64,000 bases of DNA from Forficula auricularia. Lineage: Eukaryota > Arthropoda > Insecta > Dermaptera > Forficulidae. The stretch's first letter is position 1. Every line of letters begins with the position of its first letter. Below the pieces are notes generated by a model that did no database searches, was not told the DNA's origin, and saw nothing but the letters and a program-made list of their open reading frames with translations. Where the stretch lies: assembly GCA_024734495.1 (NCBI GenBank), contig JALMQS010000899.1, forward strand, positions 124,001 to 188,000. The letters are read 5' to 3'. The position numbers and the translations under genes are program-made. Shown in pieces: positions 41,546 to 54,300 of this stretch.

Positions 41546-41697
41546 TGAAATATGTTTCGAAATGAATTTAAAATGATATCTTACAACCAATTTTTTCTGA
41601 ATTCTATTTTTTTCTATTTTAAATAAAGAGCTGTATTTTGACCAGATAACAGCCTGTTCCCGACCCCTGTCTTAAAGGACTGCCAGAAATGATTACC

Positions 41698-41698
<1 letters not shown>

Positions 41699-41788
<90 letters not shown>
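41699..41788. repeat. (TA)n microsatellite
   Basis: About 44 TA units. Confidence 0.95.
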
Positions 41789-41794
<6 letters not shown>

Positions 41795-42729
41795 TACTTA
41801 TTATTCCTTTAGGAAAGCGTCTCTTTTGTAATCAGATGTGAAATTCGTCCACCATTCAATATAAATCCGCATTCAAAACTCAGAGAGAATTCTATTTGGA
41901 AACTTAACAAAAGTTAAGCAGACATGTTATTGTTCTTGTTGAATTCATCTAATATTTCTAGTCTTTGAGACAGATAACGTGATTTTATATATGTATATAG
42001 TTCATTAATTATTCTATTCAAATTCAAATTTTCTAATTTGTTCAATTTATTTGAATGTACATTAATCCGCTTAATTTTCTTAACTTAACCATACAGAATT
42101 TTATAAATACTTATTTATAGGAATTCGCAAAATTAAGTTTCAGGGAGTTTTTGCATTTATAAATAATTGGTTGCCTTCTTTTTATACCTTTTAAAACCGG
42201 TCTAAGTACTATTAATGAATTACATACGATCCTTCAGATCGACAGAATCATATAGTAAAATCCTCAGAGTAGTGAAAGAGTTTTTATAACTAAAACTGTA
42301 CTCGACAACGTGATTATATTTATACAAGCGGTTTTAAAGAAATGTTAGTATAGGGTTTTTCAATCGATTTTACAAATTTTGCCATCAATAATAAAAAAAT
42401 TTTTCATATAATAAAAATGTAACATAGAATGTTTATTCCTCTAGTATTTGATGGTTATTTTCGACTTTAAAACACTTTTTCATGTCTATATCTATGCAGC
42501 CGAGCCGATCAGGTCAAATGCTAATCTTTTGATCCTTCTATGTGTTCTATTTTAGTGATTGATTTGGAATATTTTAATAATATAAATTCCTCAAATAATT
42601 TTAAATAACAACTAACAACCTTGCCAGGGCCTTCCCTCTGTCCATCCAATAATGCCCCGAAAGGCCTCGGAGGCAACTAAATCCTACTAAACGTTCCCTT
42701 TTTTTCTTTATATTTTAATCAAAAAAATA
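41789..42729. other. Non-coding AT-rich DNA
   Basis: No gene recognised. A short phrase TTCCTCTAGTATTTGATGG near 42435 resembles the family A minisatellite. The left boundary of the LINE lies in or just after this stretch. Confidence 0.4.
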
Positions 42730-43047
42730 GTTAATCGGATCTAGTGGAAAGGAGGCACGTTTTATCGCTCCTCAAGTGATTCGATGTTTTGGTGGGTTTT
42801 TTCCGTCTTTTTTTGTGATTTTTGTGCTGTCCTGTGAATTCAAGAACCGTTTTTTTGAGGATGTGTCTATTATTGTGTTAGTCAGTGTCTCTGGGCTCAT
42901 TTTCTGCTTTTTCTTCTTTTGGAATTTTGTTCATTGATTTCCGACTTATCAAGATAAGATCTCTAATGAAAAATATTTATATAATTCTGTGAATTTATTT
43001 ATTTATATATATGAGTGAAATTGAAGAATAGAATCTAGACAGTCAAG

Positions 43048-44056
43048 ATGAGTTTATGCCTGGCGTGTGAAAGGGTGGTGAAGGACGGTGAAACAGTGAA
43101 ATGTTCAACTGTTGATTGCAAGAATGTTTACCATTTTGAATGCGTGGGGATGACGAGGAGCGGCTTTTCTAAATTGAGTGCAAAATCCAAGTCTGCATGG
43201 AGGTGTCCGGACGCCTGTACACGTATTTTGAGGGATAATAACTCCAATACACCCGTTCGTTTGATTCACCAGCAGCAGAGCGTGTCTGGGGACGGTCCGT
43301 CCTCGTCGGCTTTGTTAGATAAAAATGTAAAGGACTATTTTGACAGCAAATTTGCGAGCATGTTGGAATGTTGCAGAAATGACTTCCAGGAACTCTTGTT
43401 GCCTCTAAGTAATGAGTTGAGGGCAGTGTCTGATAGAATTAACGTGTGGGAGGACATGCTCATCGCCCTGGAGGCATAAAATTTCTGCACAGGAGGAAAT
43501 TTCATTGGTGTTACAAAGCGAGAATAGCGAGCTTAAGGACCGAATGCATGATATGGTGAATAAATTGAATGACATCGACCAGGCCTCCAGGAGTTGTAAT
43601 ATAGAGCTTCAAAATATTCCTTTTAATAAAAACGAAAACCTTATTAAGATCGTGCAGAGTGTCGGAAAGCTCGTAAGTGTGGATATACCATCAAATTGCA
43701 TCCGCGCCGTTCACCGTGTGGCTGCGGCCGCCGCGTCGCAGTCGGATCGACCCAAGAATGTGATCCTGCAGCCGACTACACGCCGCCTGCGCGACGAGCT
43801 GCTGCAGGCTGCGAGGGTGCGCCGGACTCTATCCACTGACCAAATAGGGATTCAAACTACACCACCTCACAGATTCTATGTGAACGAGCATCTCAATTTG
43901 GCGAACAAGATATTGTATAGTAAGGCAAGAAAAACCGTGACGGATAAATCATATAAGTATGTGTGGGTTAAGAACTCGTCTATTTTCGTTCGAAAGACAG
44001 ATACATCTAAATTTATTCGAATTAGAGAGGACAGTGATTTGCTTAAAATATTGTGA
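43048..44056 (+). pseudogene. LINE ORF1: PHD-type zinc finger plus FP-like domain
   Basis: Residues 4-57 have C4-x2-C7-x11-C19-x4-C24-x4-H29-x2-C32-x20-C53-x3-C57, a PHD-finger pattern seen in ORF1 of CR1/Jockey-group LINEs. A frameshift at about 43478 separates this from a coiled-coil-like segment (VLQSENSELKDRMHDMV) and a C-terminal domain resembling the baculovirus FP family (RSCNIELQNIPFNKNENLIK ... RFYVNEHLNLANK). ORF1 proteins bind element RNA in the RNP. The start is the ATG at 43048, just after a stop-rich leader. Confidence 0.8.
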
Positions 44057-44073
44057 ATTTTTGAGTTGTATTT

Positions 44074-44421
44074 TTGACACTAAGTGCTGTTTTTTCTCTT
44101 TTTGTTTTTGTGATGAACTATGCCTTTAATAGATATTGTCTTGTGTGTGTTCATTGTATTTTGGAGTTGCCTTGCGATATGGCTCATCCCTTTGTGCTTA
44201 TGTTAATTATTTTTTGCTGTGTTATGGGCCTTATTGAACATTGCATCTGTGTGGATGTGGATTATGGTATTGAGTATTGTACTTCGAATGTGAATTGTGA
44301 TATGTTTCGGTTTTCATTGCTGTGCCCTTGCATTTTGTCGGCTTTGGGAGGTGAATTAGTTATGATAGCTGCACGTTATGTTGAAATTATTGTTTCTCTA
44401 GCTTGTTTCCTTTATGATTGA
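44074..44421 (+). CDS. Cys-rich hydrophobic 115-codon frame between ORF1 and ORF2
   Basis: An intact frame (starting TTG) fills the gap between ORF1's stop and ORF2, ending TGA within ATGATTGA so that it overlaps ORF2's first codons by 8 nt. It is rich in Cys, Val, Leu and Ile with long hydrophobic runs (FVLMLIIFCCVMGLI). It may be chance reading of a T/G-rich spacer. The overlap with ORF2 and intactness beside broken ORFs are the only arguments for it. Confidence 0.2.
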   Translation: MTLSAVFSLFVFVMNYAFNRYCLVCVHCILELPCDMAHPFVLMLIIFCCVMGLIEHCICVDVDYGIEYCTSNVNCDMFRFSLLCPCILSALGGELVMIAARYVEIIVSLACFLYD

Positions 44422-47262
44422 CACGGTGAAATCCTTAAATATTTATTATCAGAATTGTCAAAGTATAAGAAATAGGCTTCTTGACCTGCGTTTGGGTCTA
44501 CTAAATTCAAATTATGACGTGATTGTGTTGACGGAGACTTGGCTCAGGGCTGGCATATGTGATAATGAGATAGCTGATGACAGATATTATGTTTATAGAA
44601 GAGATCGATGTTCATCTACATCTGCCAAAAAGGACGGTGGTGGGGTTTAGATTGCGATTAAGAAGAATATTTGCTCTTACAGGCAATGCGATTGGGAGAG
44701 CCCGTGTGTAGAGGAGATCATATTGTTACTACCTTCAGTAGGACATGGTGTCATACTTGTTGCAAGTTACATTCCCCCTCTCTCCGGTCCAGCTACTTAT
44801 GATGTTCATTTTAATAAGTTATATGACATCGCTCCGGATTATGTGAATCACAATTTCATTCTAATGGGTGACTACAATCAGCCCGGCATTCGTTGGTGGC
44901 CTGATGGTGATCAAAACTTGGATTGTGGCTCTATTGACGCGCCATACTTTATAACAAACATAATGTCGTTTTTAAATCTTAAACAATGCAACTCAATCAA
45001 AAATGTTAATGATCGTCTGCTGGATTTGGTGTTTACTGATTCGAACTGCGATGTCGCACTGTGCACCTCATCACTCATCAACATTGACCCTCAACATCCA
45101 CCACTTGTTTGTGAGTTTCATATTCCGCGGAACCAGAGTACGATCGGTAGTAATAAAGTAATTAAATATAACTTTAGGAAGGCTGACTATTCACAGATAA
45201 ATGCAAAACTTGCGAGTATTGATTGGTGTCAGAGCTTAGATAATCTTGGCACACGGCAGGCGGTGGACTTCTTCTATACAAACTTGTACCGTATATTGGA
45301 CACCTATGTGCCTCCACTAAAGCTTGGGTCACGTAGATATCCCAGTTGGTTTTCTCAGGACTTGAAGATGCAATTGAATAAGAAATATAAATTTTGGAAA
45401 CGCTGGAAAATATACGGCAGTAGATCTGACTATGACAGATTTTCATGGGCTCGTGCTAAGGTAAAGAAATTGATAATCAGTTGTTATGATAAATATATTT
45501 TGCATGTCGAACAATCGACTACCCATAACATCAAATCTTTCTGGAAGTTCACTCACAGTTTAAAAAACAGCAAAACCGGTTATCCCTCTTCCATGATGAT
45601 TCATCTAGCAATCCTGCTGAAATTTGTAAAATGTTTTCTATTTTATGTCGGTTTTTGAGCCCACGTCTGATCGAGCATATGGTGTTGATGATGATGATAA
45701 CTTGATGAATTGCATGGATCTTGCTAGTGTGTGTGTTTCAAGTATAGTCTTGTCCTGTAGTGACGTTAGGAGAGCATTGAGGTCAGTTGACGTTAACAAG
45801 GGAGCGGAATGGAATTACTCCCGTCTTTCTAAGAAACGTCTCTGACGTATTGTGTAGGCCTCTCACTATTATTTATAATAAAAGTGTCTGAAGGCTTTGT
45901 ACCACTTGTTTGGAAAACGGCCAATACTAGTATTACTCCGGTTTACAAATATGGTGCTAGAAATGATGTCGAGAATTACAGACCCATTTCCATTTTGTCT
46001 TGCATCGTGAAAATTTTTGAAAAGTTAATTCATAATAAATTGTATCCACTTATAAAAACTAGTATTCCTCTCAGCCAGAATGGTTTCGTGGAGTCGAGAT
46101 CTACTGTTTCTAATTTGTTGGTCTACTCTAACTTTATCTTTGAGACTTTAGATCATGGCGCCTCGGTTGATAGTATTTATACTGACTTCCGAAAAGCCTT
46201 CGACAAGGTGGACCACATGATTCTGCTGAGGAAATTATTCTTCAATGGCGTTAGGGGTGATCTTTAACGATGGTTTGCCTCTTATTTGAAATGTAGACAC
46301 CAATCAGTTGTACTTAACGGCTATTCCTCCTCATCTTGTGTTATTACTTCCGGTGTACCTCAGGGCTCTATTTTAGGGCCTTTTTTGTTCATCCTATACA
46401 TATATGATATACATAAATGTTTTCTTAATAGCTCTATACTATTGTATGCGGACGATTTGAAAATATATAAAAAATCAATAGTCGTAATGACTGCTTATTA
46501 TTACAAGATGACATTAACCGTTTCACATTGTATTGTTCTCTGAATAGGTTATCACTTGCCACTGATAAATGCAGGGTTATGACATTTTCGAGAAAAAGAT
46601 TTCAAATAAGTCACAATTACACTCTTTCTTGTCAGGCCCTTAACAGAGTGACTAGTATCCGGGACCTCGGGGTAATGTTTGACTCTAAATTATTGTTTGA
46701 CCAACATATCCGGATGATTACTGATAGTGCCTATCAAATGCTGGGTTTTATATGTCGAACTACTGGGAAATTTAGGTTGCATTCTACATATTTGACACTC
46801 TATCGGGCTCTGGTCAGGTCTCAGCTAGAATACGGTTCTGCTGTTTGGAATCCATATTATGAAGTATATAAAGGAAATATGGAGTCTGTGCAGAGAAAAT
46901 TTTCTAAGATGGTGTTCCATCGACTGAAACTAAAGCAATGCTCCTATGAAATGCGACTGTCATATCATAAACTTCCAACTTTGGAAGTTAGAAGGTTGCT
47001 TCTTGGTGCGATGACGCTAAGAAATATTTGTCTGTCTGAGGTGGATTGCCCTGATCTTCTAGCACAGATAGATTTCCGGGTCCCGCGTCCGGCGTCCAGG
47101 TTGTCTCATGTGTTTGCGCAATCTAAGTGTCGTACAAACGCGGGTCGGAGAGCTCCGTTGGTCAGATTGTGCAGCGATTTTAATCATTATTTTTGTGGCT
47201 GTGATTTTTATAATACAAGCGGGCGGGCTTTCAAGAACGAAATTAGATTGATTTTTACATGA
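44414..47262 (+). pseudogene. LINE ORF2: AP endonuclease and reverse transcriptase, broken
   Basis: Endonuclease motifs: NIYYQNCQSIRNRL, LTETWL and GDYNQPGI, but DPQHPPL replaces the usual SDH box. RT motifs: NYRPISILSC, FRKAFDKVDH (catalytic Asp), GVPQGSILGPFLFILYI, LLYADDLKIY. C-terminal: RDLGVMFDSKLLFDQHI and LVRSQLEYGSAVWNPYYE. Disruptions: TAG at about 44648, frameshifts near 45595, 45850 and 46490, TAA at 46265. The protein would nick target DNA and copy the element RNA. This copy cannot. Confidence 0.88.
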
Positions 47263-47979
47263 TTCACATTTGAGTGCTTTGATTTGCTTCGGTTGATCAT
47301 TGTTCGGTAGAATTTACACTCCTGATCTGGTGTGTGGCGGATGTAACTCGCCTGATCTATTTTGATTCATTCAGCTTTGACATTTTAACTACTTTGATTT
47401 TGCTTGTATATTTGTTTAATTTATTTGAATTTTACTATTTATGACTTTTCAATTTTTATTTGTTTAATTTGTTTGTTTGACTGCGTTGATTTTATTTATT
47501 TATTTAATTTATTTTTGTTTTAACATTCATGACTTTTCATTTTTGGGTGGGTTAATTTATTATTTTATTCAGTTTTTGATTTAAAATTTTTGACTATACT
47601 GATGTAATTTGGTTGTTTTGGGTTTGTTTTGGTTTTTAATTTTTAATTATTTATGACTATTCAATTTTAAACTTAACTGACTTAATTTATTTGTTGTTTT
47701 TAGCTTTTTGACTCATACGATTTAATTTATTTACTTTTTGATTTTAATTTTGGTGACTATAGAATTAAACTTTGATTGATTTAACTTTTTGGCTGTTTGA
47801 GTCATTTTAGGTTGGGTGAGAGTGAGCCACTTTTATACTATATATCTCAGTGAGAAAATGTGTAATAAGTCATAGTTTTTTATTTTTTCTGATCTGTACT
47901 ATGTTTGTTTTGTATTGTGTATTTTTTTCTCCAAATGAATAAATACAATGTCTTTAAGTACGGTTATATGGTATACTGT

Positions 47980-48463
47980 CATCATCATCATCATTGAGTA
48001 TACAGTCCTAAGACTGGTTTGATGCAACAATCCGTCTCCACTCGACTCTGTCCCCTGCCAGCTGTTTAACCTCTCTAAATGTCTGGCATCCCATATCCCC
48101 AATTATTTGGTTGAAATATTCTAATCTGGGTCTTCCCCTTCCCCTTTTCTTTCCCACCTCCCCCTCCAAGATATCCCTAAGCAGTCCCCCATGTCTCAGT
48201 GTGTGCCCCATCATCTGACCTCTTCTTCTTCAGACTCTTCCACAAGGTTCTTTTTTCTCCGATTCTTCCAAGAACTTCTTCATTTGTAATTTTATCCATC
48301 CATTTGATATTCATCATTCTTCTGTAGCACCACATTTCGAAAGCCTCCAATCTCTTTCTCTCCGCTTTTCCAATTGTCCAGGTTTCACACCTGTACATGG
48401 CTATGCTCCATACATATGTCTTCAATAGCAACTTTCTGTTTTCTAAGCTGAGCTCCTCAATCA
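47980..48463 (-). mobile_element. 5'-truncated RTE-like element with perfect 10-bp duplication
   Basis: GGTATACTGT flanks it (47970-47979 and 48464-48473). Minus-strand frames read LLKTYVWSIAMYRCETWTIG, KRLEAFEMWCYRRMMNIKW, then after a frameshift MMGHTLRHGGLLRDILEG and GRGRPRLEYFNQI, the C-terminal end of an endonuclease-reverse transcriptase. The 3' tail is (ATG)n. It landed at the 3' edge of the LINE. Confidence 0.9.
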
Positions 48464-48473
48464 GGTATACTGT

Positions 48474-48955
48474 AAGAAAAATAAAGTAATATTTTAGAAT
48501 TACACTTAAAAATGTATTATTGATTACAAAATATTTATTTATAATTGCAAAAGTTATGTTATTGGTTAAAAAAGTTTAGCTTTGGTTACTACTAATGATC
48601 GAAACTTATTCAAATAAGCAATGTAGAATGGTTGTTCATCCAGTAGAATTATTATTAAAAATAAAAATTAAAAACTAAAGTTTAAAGTAAATTTATCTAA
48701 AAAAATCATTCATCAAATAATTATTTTAATTGCATGACAATTAGGTAACTTCCTTGAAATTAAAAGAATACAAAAAATAGAAATAATAACTTAGGTTTTG
48801 TAAATTATTTTTACTTGTATTTTTGATTTTAATGTTATTTCTATAATCTAAGTGTGTTAATTGCCAGATAATTTTTTGATTCAAAACATTTCGCCTATGT
48901 CATTTTCTATTAGAAATCTGCGCATGCGGAATGTTAAAATCCTTTTAATCAAGAA
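48474..48955. other. AT-rich DNA, no feature seen
   Basis: GATCGAAACTTATTCAAATAAG-type phrases near 48597 recall the family A minisatellite. No gene. Confidence 0.4.
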
Positions 48956-49228
48956 ATGGAATTTTTAGAAGGGTTGTACAGCGAATTAAATCTTGTAATC
49001 ATCAAAGGATTTGCAATTTCTAAGCTGGAAAAGGGAAAGAAACATTGCCGTTTGCAGGAGATGCACCCTTTGGCTGGTTTGCTAGAATAGAGGCACTTTT
49101 TGTCGCTCATTCGTTTGTGCAATCTGTGCCAGGTCATTACGTTTGATGACGTGCGCAACGGGCAGGTTGTGATGAAGCGGAGGGTAAGAGAGAAGTCAGG
49201 TGTTGGTGAGGACACCTGTGTTCGATAG
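48956..49228 (+). pseudogene. Unrecognised coding-like frame with one internal stop
   Basis: From ATG 48956 to TAG 49228 a frame of 91 codons is broken by a single TAG near 49088. It reads MEFLEGLYSELNLVIIKGFA and later QVITFDDVRNGQVVMKRRVR. Its base composition is closer to coding than the flanks. An open frame of 117 codons also lies on the minus strand, so strand is not certain. I do not recognise a family. It may be a transposon or gene remnant. Confidence 0.3.
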
Positions 49229-49485
49229 CGGGGAGTCCCCTCGACAGCTGGGATTCCCTTCAGCGGCGGAGAATCCCCTCGGCAACGGACCGGCTGGAGC
49301 ATGATTTATGCCACAGCAACATCTATGAACCGCTTTAGGAATATGTTTATTATGCTGATGCGGCTGGAGGCCTCCGACCACACATCCTTCCCTCCTCAGT
49401 CATCGAATTAGCAATTATTCCTGGAATTGAACCGAGCATGAACTGCGCTGATACGCTATCTCTGCTCAACTTTCATGGTATTAAT
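49229..49485 (-). mobile_element. Possible tRNA-derived SINE, minus strand
   Basis: On the minus strand GTTGAGCAGAGATAGCG (about 49472) resembles box A and CGGTTCAATTCCAGG (about 49434) box B, 35-40 nt apart. The downstream body includes GGAGGCCTCCAGCCGCATC. Ends are not defined. Confidence 0.4.
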
Positions 49486-50972
49486 ATTGCATCCCAATTG
49501 AGAGAACATACAATATGTTAATAAAAACGAGAGCCGGAATATTGAATTAACGAAATTTTTTTTGCTTTCATGTTTAGAAATGTCTAAAACATGAAGAAAA
49601 ATAAATAATTAGTAGCATCAATTTTAATTGAAAAGATTTTATTTGCCGTGAGTAGTTGATTCAGAAGAGAAATCAATGTGGTTATCCTCTACTTGATGCA
49701 AATAAACAAATACACATATATATAACTAATATAAATATGTACCTATGGTAAATGTTTATTTGAATCAAGCAAAAAACAACCTCAATGATTTCTCATCATG
49801 ATTTTTAAGCTGATAACATTTTATTTAATACATTATTTGTTAAAATTACTGATATTATAGTAAGACGTCGCTCAATTTTTTTTATCGAAATAGTTTTAAT
49901 CGTTTTTTTCAAATTGTTTCAAAAACCCGAAGCAAAAAAATCAACTTTTTTCATGCACAATTACATTGGTGGTGGTAAAGCAAAAATTATTTTCAGTAGT
50001 TCTTTTAGATAAATTTATCGAAGATTTGTCCCATCTATTGGGAACCTTGGTACCGGTGTGGCTTAATTTTTAGCCCACGGTGACTAGTTTCAATTTAGAC
50101 CACCAGATAGCTTATCGGAATTCTCAGTTTTACAGTGACTCTGTATACTCAGTTTCTTTCCCAATTTTCTTTGATAAAAAGTAAACTAATAGAGATATCC
50201 ACATTTTTTTAAATGTAGTTTTCATCGGCGTATTAACAATCATATTGATTCGGTTGAATAGATCCAGTTCGGCTCAACAAAATGATTTAATAATTTAAAA
50301 AGATCCAAATTTTTTAACAACATGAGTTTTTGTCTCTCAGCAAGATACCAAACTACTTAATTTTAGAGGTTGGGCATCCCTGACTTAATTAATTTTAATA
50401 GTAGTAAATATATCTAAAGTAAGATAAGTAAGAAAGTATAAAAAGCCTTAAATCATTGAGCACACAGTGACTTGTGAATTTTTTTGGGATTGAATCTGCT
50501 CTGAAAGTTTGTTTGAATTTCCTGTCATTAATATTGCATCACAATTGAGAGAACACACAAACTGTTTGTATAAGAGTTTCAGTCCGCGGGGGCTGCTTCT
50601 TTTATTATTTGATTTTTGATGGAATGGTTCTTTTAATAAGAAAACCGCTCTCTATAGATATTTATCGATGTTTCTTACAAAAGTATTTCCCATAGGTTTA
50701 AATATTTCTTATAGAAAATAAATTAATCTGGAGAAAAACTTTTTTTTTCTTTTTTAAATTATCAATTAGAATTTAAAATATAATTTTCTTTTCAAAAGGT
50801 GAAATCAATTCCATTGCTTGATGTAAATAAGTATATACTTAAATATAATGAATTTATACGAGTTACTGAAGTGAGCAGCTTACTATTACAACAAAACGAA
50901 TTTACCTATAGAGTATTTAAACTTATGAGAATCAGATAGATTATTATTTTTAATGAAGAAAACTGATGAATA
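49486..50972. other. AT-rich DNA with family C and family B scraps
   Basis: 49660-49800 holds family C phrases (CTTGATGCAAATAAAC and its inverse TTTATTTGAATCAAG). 49872-49985 is a decayed 3' end of family B (TTTTTTCATGCACAATTACA). The rest has no gene or element that I can name. Confidence 0.4.
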
Positions 50973-51304
50973 GAGACCGGATTTTTATGCAGTATAAACT
51001 GCCAAAATATGCAGTTAAAAATGCTGAAATATGCAAGTAATATGTAGAATACATTGAAATATGCAAATATATGCGGAAAAATTTGCAAAATAATTTTTTT
51101 ATTCACCAAAAAATTAAAATTGAAGACATAAAGACTATATATTTGAAGGAGTGCTATGAAAGAAATAAAATGATAAAGTAAGCTATAGACATCAAGTGTC
51201 AAATATGTACTTTTATTCAGTAAAAAGATTGAAAAAATACAGGGAAGGGGGGGGGGTAGTTTTATTTGAACAGACACAATTGTATTGTATTGCTTTTATT
51301 TTTT
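50973..51304 (-). repeat. Repeat E, copy 2, at the left edge of the satellite
   Basis: Reads GAGACCGGATTTTTATGCAG at its start (50973), ATATGCA-rich within, then a G-run (51246-51256). It is the reverse complement of 25.07-25.47 kb with about 80% identity by eye. Confidence 0.7.
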
Positions 51305-54300
51305 TAAATTAATTTAGAATTCCGCGGAGTAGATTCGCGAGCAAATCTACTAAACGGAATTTTTAACAAATTATAAATAAATTTGTTTTTCTAGTATATT
51401 TATACAAATATAGAAATTATCAAATTAATTAAATAATCTTTGAGAAATTCAAAGATATTTTTATAAAGCGAAATTTTAGAGAATACTTAGCCAGACTACC
51501 GTTTTATAAGAACCATTGAGGTCCAGCTGATTCTCCATCCTGAACCAAGAGAGCGAAAAAAGATATGGTCCATCTAGGTGTTACCCGGTATCAATCCGCG
51601 TATAGCCCGCATGATACCCCACCACGGACCACCCAGAGGGACATGGCATCTCAAGTTCTTATATATTACTCCCCTGATTCAGACGCTTTTTACAAGTCTA
51701 TTCTTACATAGAGAGATGATACAAATTAATTTAGAATTCCGCGGAGTAGATTCGCGAGCAAATCTACTAAACGGAATTTTTAACAAATTATAAATAAATT
51801 TGTTTTTCTAGTATATTTATACAAATATAGAAATTATCAAATTAATTAAATAATCTTTGAGAAATTCAAAGATATTTTTATAAAGCGAAATTTTAGAGAA
51901 TACTTAGCCAGACTACCGTTTTATAAGAACCATTGAGGTCCAGCTGATTCTCCATCCTGAACCAAGAGAGCGAAAAAAGATATGGTCCATCTAGGTGTTA
52001 CCCGGTATCAATCCGCGTATAGCCCGCATGATACCCCACCACGGACCACCCAGAGGGACATGGCATCTCAAGTTCTTATATATTACTCCCCCGATTCAGA
52101 CGCTTTTTACAAGTCTATTCTTACATAGAGAGATGATACAAATTAATTTAGAATTCCGCGGAGTAGATTCGCGAGCAAATCTACTAAACGGAATTTTTAA
52201 CAAATTATAAATAAATTTGTTTTTCTAGTATATTTATACAAATATAGAAATTATCAAATTAATTAAATAATCTTTGAGAAATTCAAAGATATTTTTATAA
52301 AGCGAAATTTTAGAGAATACTTAGCCAGACTACCGTTTTATAAGAACCATTGAGGTCCAGCTGATTCTCCATCCTGAACCAAGAGAGCGAAAAAAGATAT
52401 GGTCCATCTAGGTGTTACCCGGTATCAATCCGCGTATAGCCCGCATGATACCCCACCACGGACCACCCAGAGGGACATGGCATCTCAAGTTCTTATATAT
52501 TACTCCCCCGATTCAGACGCTTTTTACAAGTCTATTCTTACATAGAGAGATGATACAAATTAATTTAGAATTCCGCGGAGTAGATTCGCGAGCAAATCTA
52601 CTAAACGGAATTTTTAACAAATTATAAATAAATTTGTTTTTCTAGTATATTTATACAAATATAGAAATTATCAAATTAATTAAATTAATCTTTGAGAAAT
52701 TCAAAGATATTTTTATAAAGCGAAATTTTAGAGAATACTTAGCCAGACTACCGTTTTATAAGAACCATTGAGGTCCAGCTGATTCTCCATCCTGAACCAA
52801 GAGAGCGAAAAAAGATATGGTCCATCTAGGTGTTACCCGGTATCAATCCGCGTATAGCCCGCATGATACCCCACCACGGACCACCTAGAGGGACATGGCA
52901 TCTCAAGTTCTTATATATTACTCCCCCGATTCAGACGCTTTATACAAGTCTATTCTTACATAGAGAGATGATACAAATTAATTTAGAATTCCGCGGAGTA
53001 GATTCGCGAGCAAATCTACTAAACGGAATTTTTAACAAATTATAAATAAATTTGTTTTTCTAGTATATTTATACAAATATAGAAATTATCAAATTAATTA
53101 AATTAATCTTTAAGAAATTCAAAGATATTTTTATAAAGCGAAATTTTTGAGAATACTTAGCCAGACTACCGTTTTATTAGAACCATTGAGGTCCAGCTGA
53201 TTCTCCATCCTGAACCAAGAGAGCGAAAAAAGATATGGTCCATCTAGGTGTTACCCGGTATCAATCCGCGTATAGCCCGCATGATACCCCACCACGGACC
53301 ACCTAGAGGGACATGGCATCTCAAGTTCTTATATATTACTCCCCCGATTCAGACGCTTTATACAAGTCTATTCTTACATAGAGAGATGATACAAATTAAT
53401 TTAGAATTCCGCGGAGTAGATTCGCGAGCAAATCTACTAAACGGAATTTTTAACAAATTATAAATAAATTTGTTTTTCTAGTATATTTATACAAATATAG
53501 AAATTATCAAATTAATTAAATTAATCTTTAAGAAATTCAAAGATATTTTTATAAAGCGAAATTTTTGAGAATACTTAGCCAGACTACCGTTTTATTAGAA
53601 CCATTGAGGTCCAGCTGATTCTCCATCCTGAACCAAGAGAGCGAAAAAAGATATGGTCCATCTAGGTGTTACCCGGTATCAATCCGCGTATAGCCCGCAT
53701 GATACCCCACCACGGACCACCTAGAGGGACATGGCATCTCAAGTTCTTATATATTACTCCCCCGATTCAGACGCTTTATACAAGTCTATTCTTACATAGA
53801 GAGATGATACAAATTAATTTAGAATTCCGCGGAGTAGATTCGCGAGCAAATCTACTAAACGGAATTTTTAACAAATTATAAATAAATTTGTTTTTCTAGT
53901 ATATTTATACAAATATAGAAATTATTAAATTAATTAAATTAATCTTTAAGAAATTCAAAGATATTTTTACAAAGCGAAATTTTTTGAGAATACTTAGCCA
54001 GACTACCGTTTTATTAGAACCATTGAGGTCCAGCTGATTCTCCATCCTGAACCAAGAGAGCGAAAAAAGATATGGTCCATCTAGGTGTTACCCGGTATCA
54101 ATCCGCGTATAGCCCGCATGATACCCCACCACGGACCACCTAGAGGGACATGGCATCTCAAGTTCTTATATATTACTCCCCCGATTCAGACGCTTTATAC
54201 AAGTCTATTCTTACATAGAGAGATGATACAAATTAATTTAGAATTCCGCGGAGTAGATTCGCGAGCAAATCTACTAAACGGAATTTTTAACAAATTATAA

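Larger units (their letters stand above)
42730..47969 (+). mobile_element. Decayed non-LTR retrotransposon (CR1/Jockey group), near full length
   Basis: It has a 5' UTR of about 300 bp, ORF1 (43048-44056), ORF2 (44414-47262) and a T-rich 3' UTR with repeated GACTTTTCAATTTTT-like phrases, ending near AATGAATAAATACAATG (47937). The 5' boundary is approximate. Both ORFs carry stops or frameshifts, so it is inactive but young enough that all domains read clearly. An RTE element has inserted at its 3' edge. Confidence 0.88.

Noticed and set aside
45174..45446. Minus-strand frame of 90 codons inside the LINE
   Set aside because: Shadow of the ORF2 reading frame.
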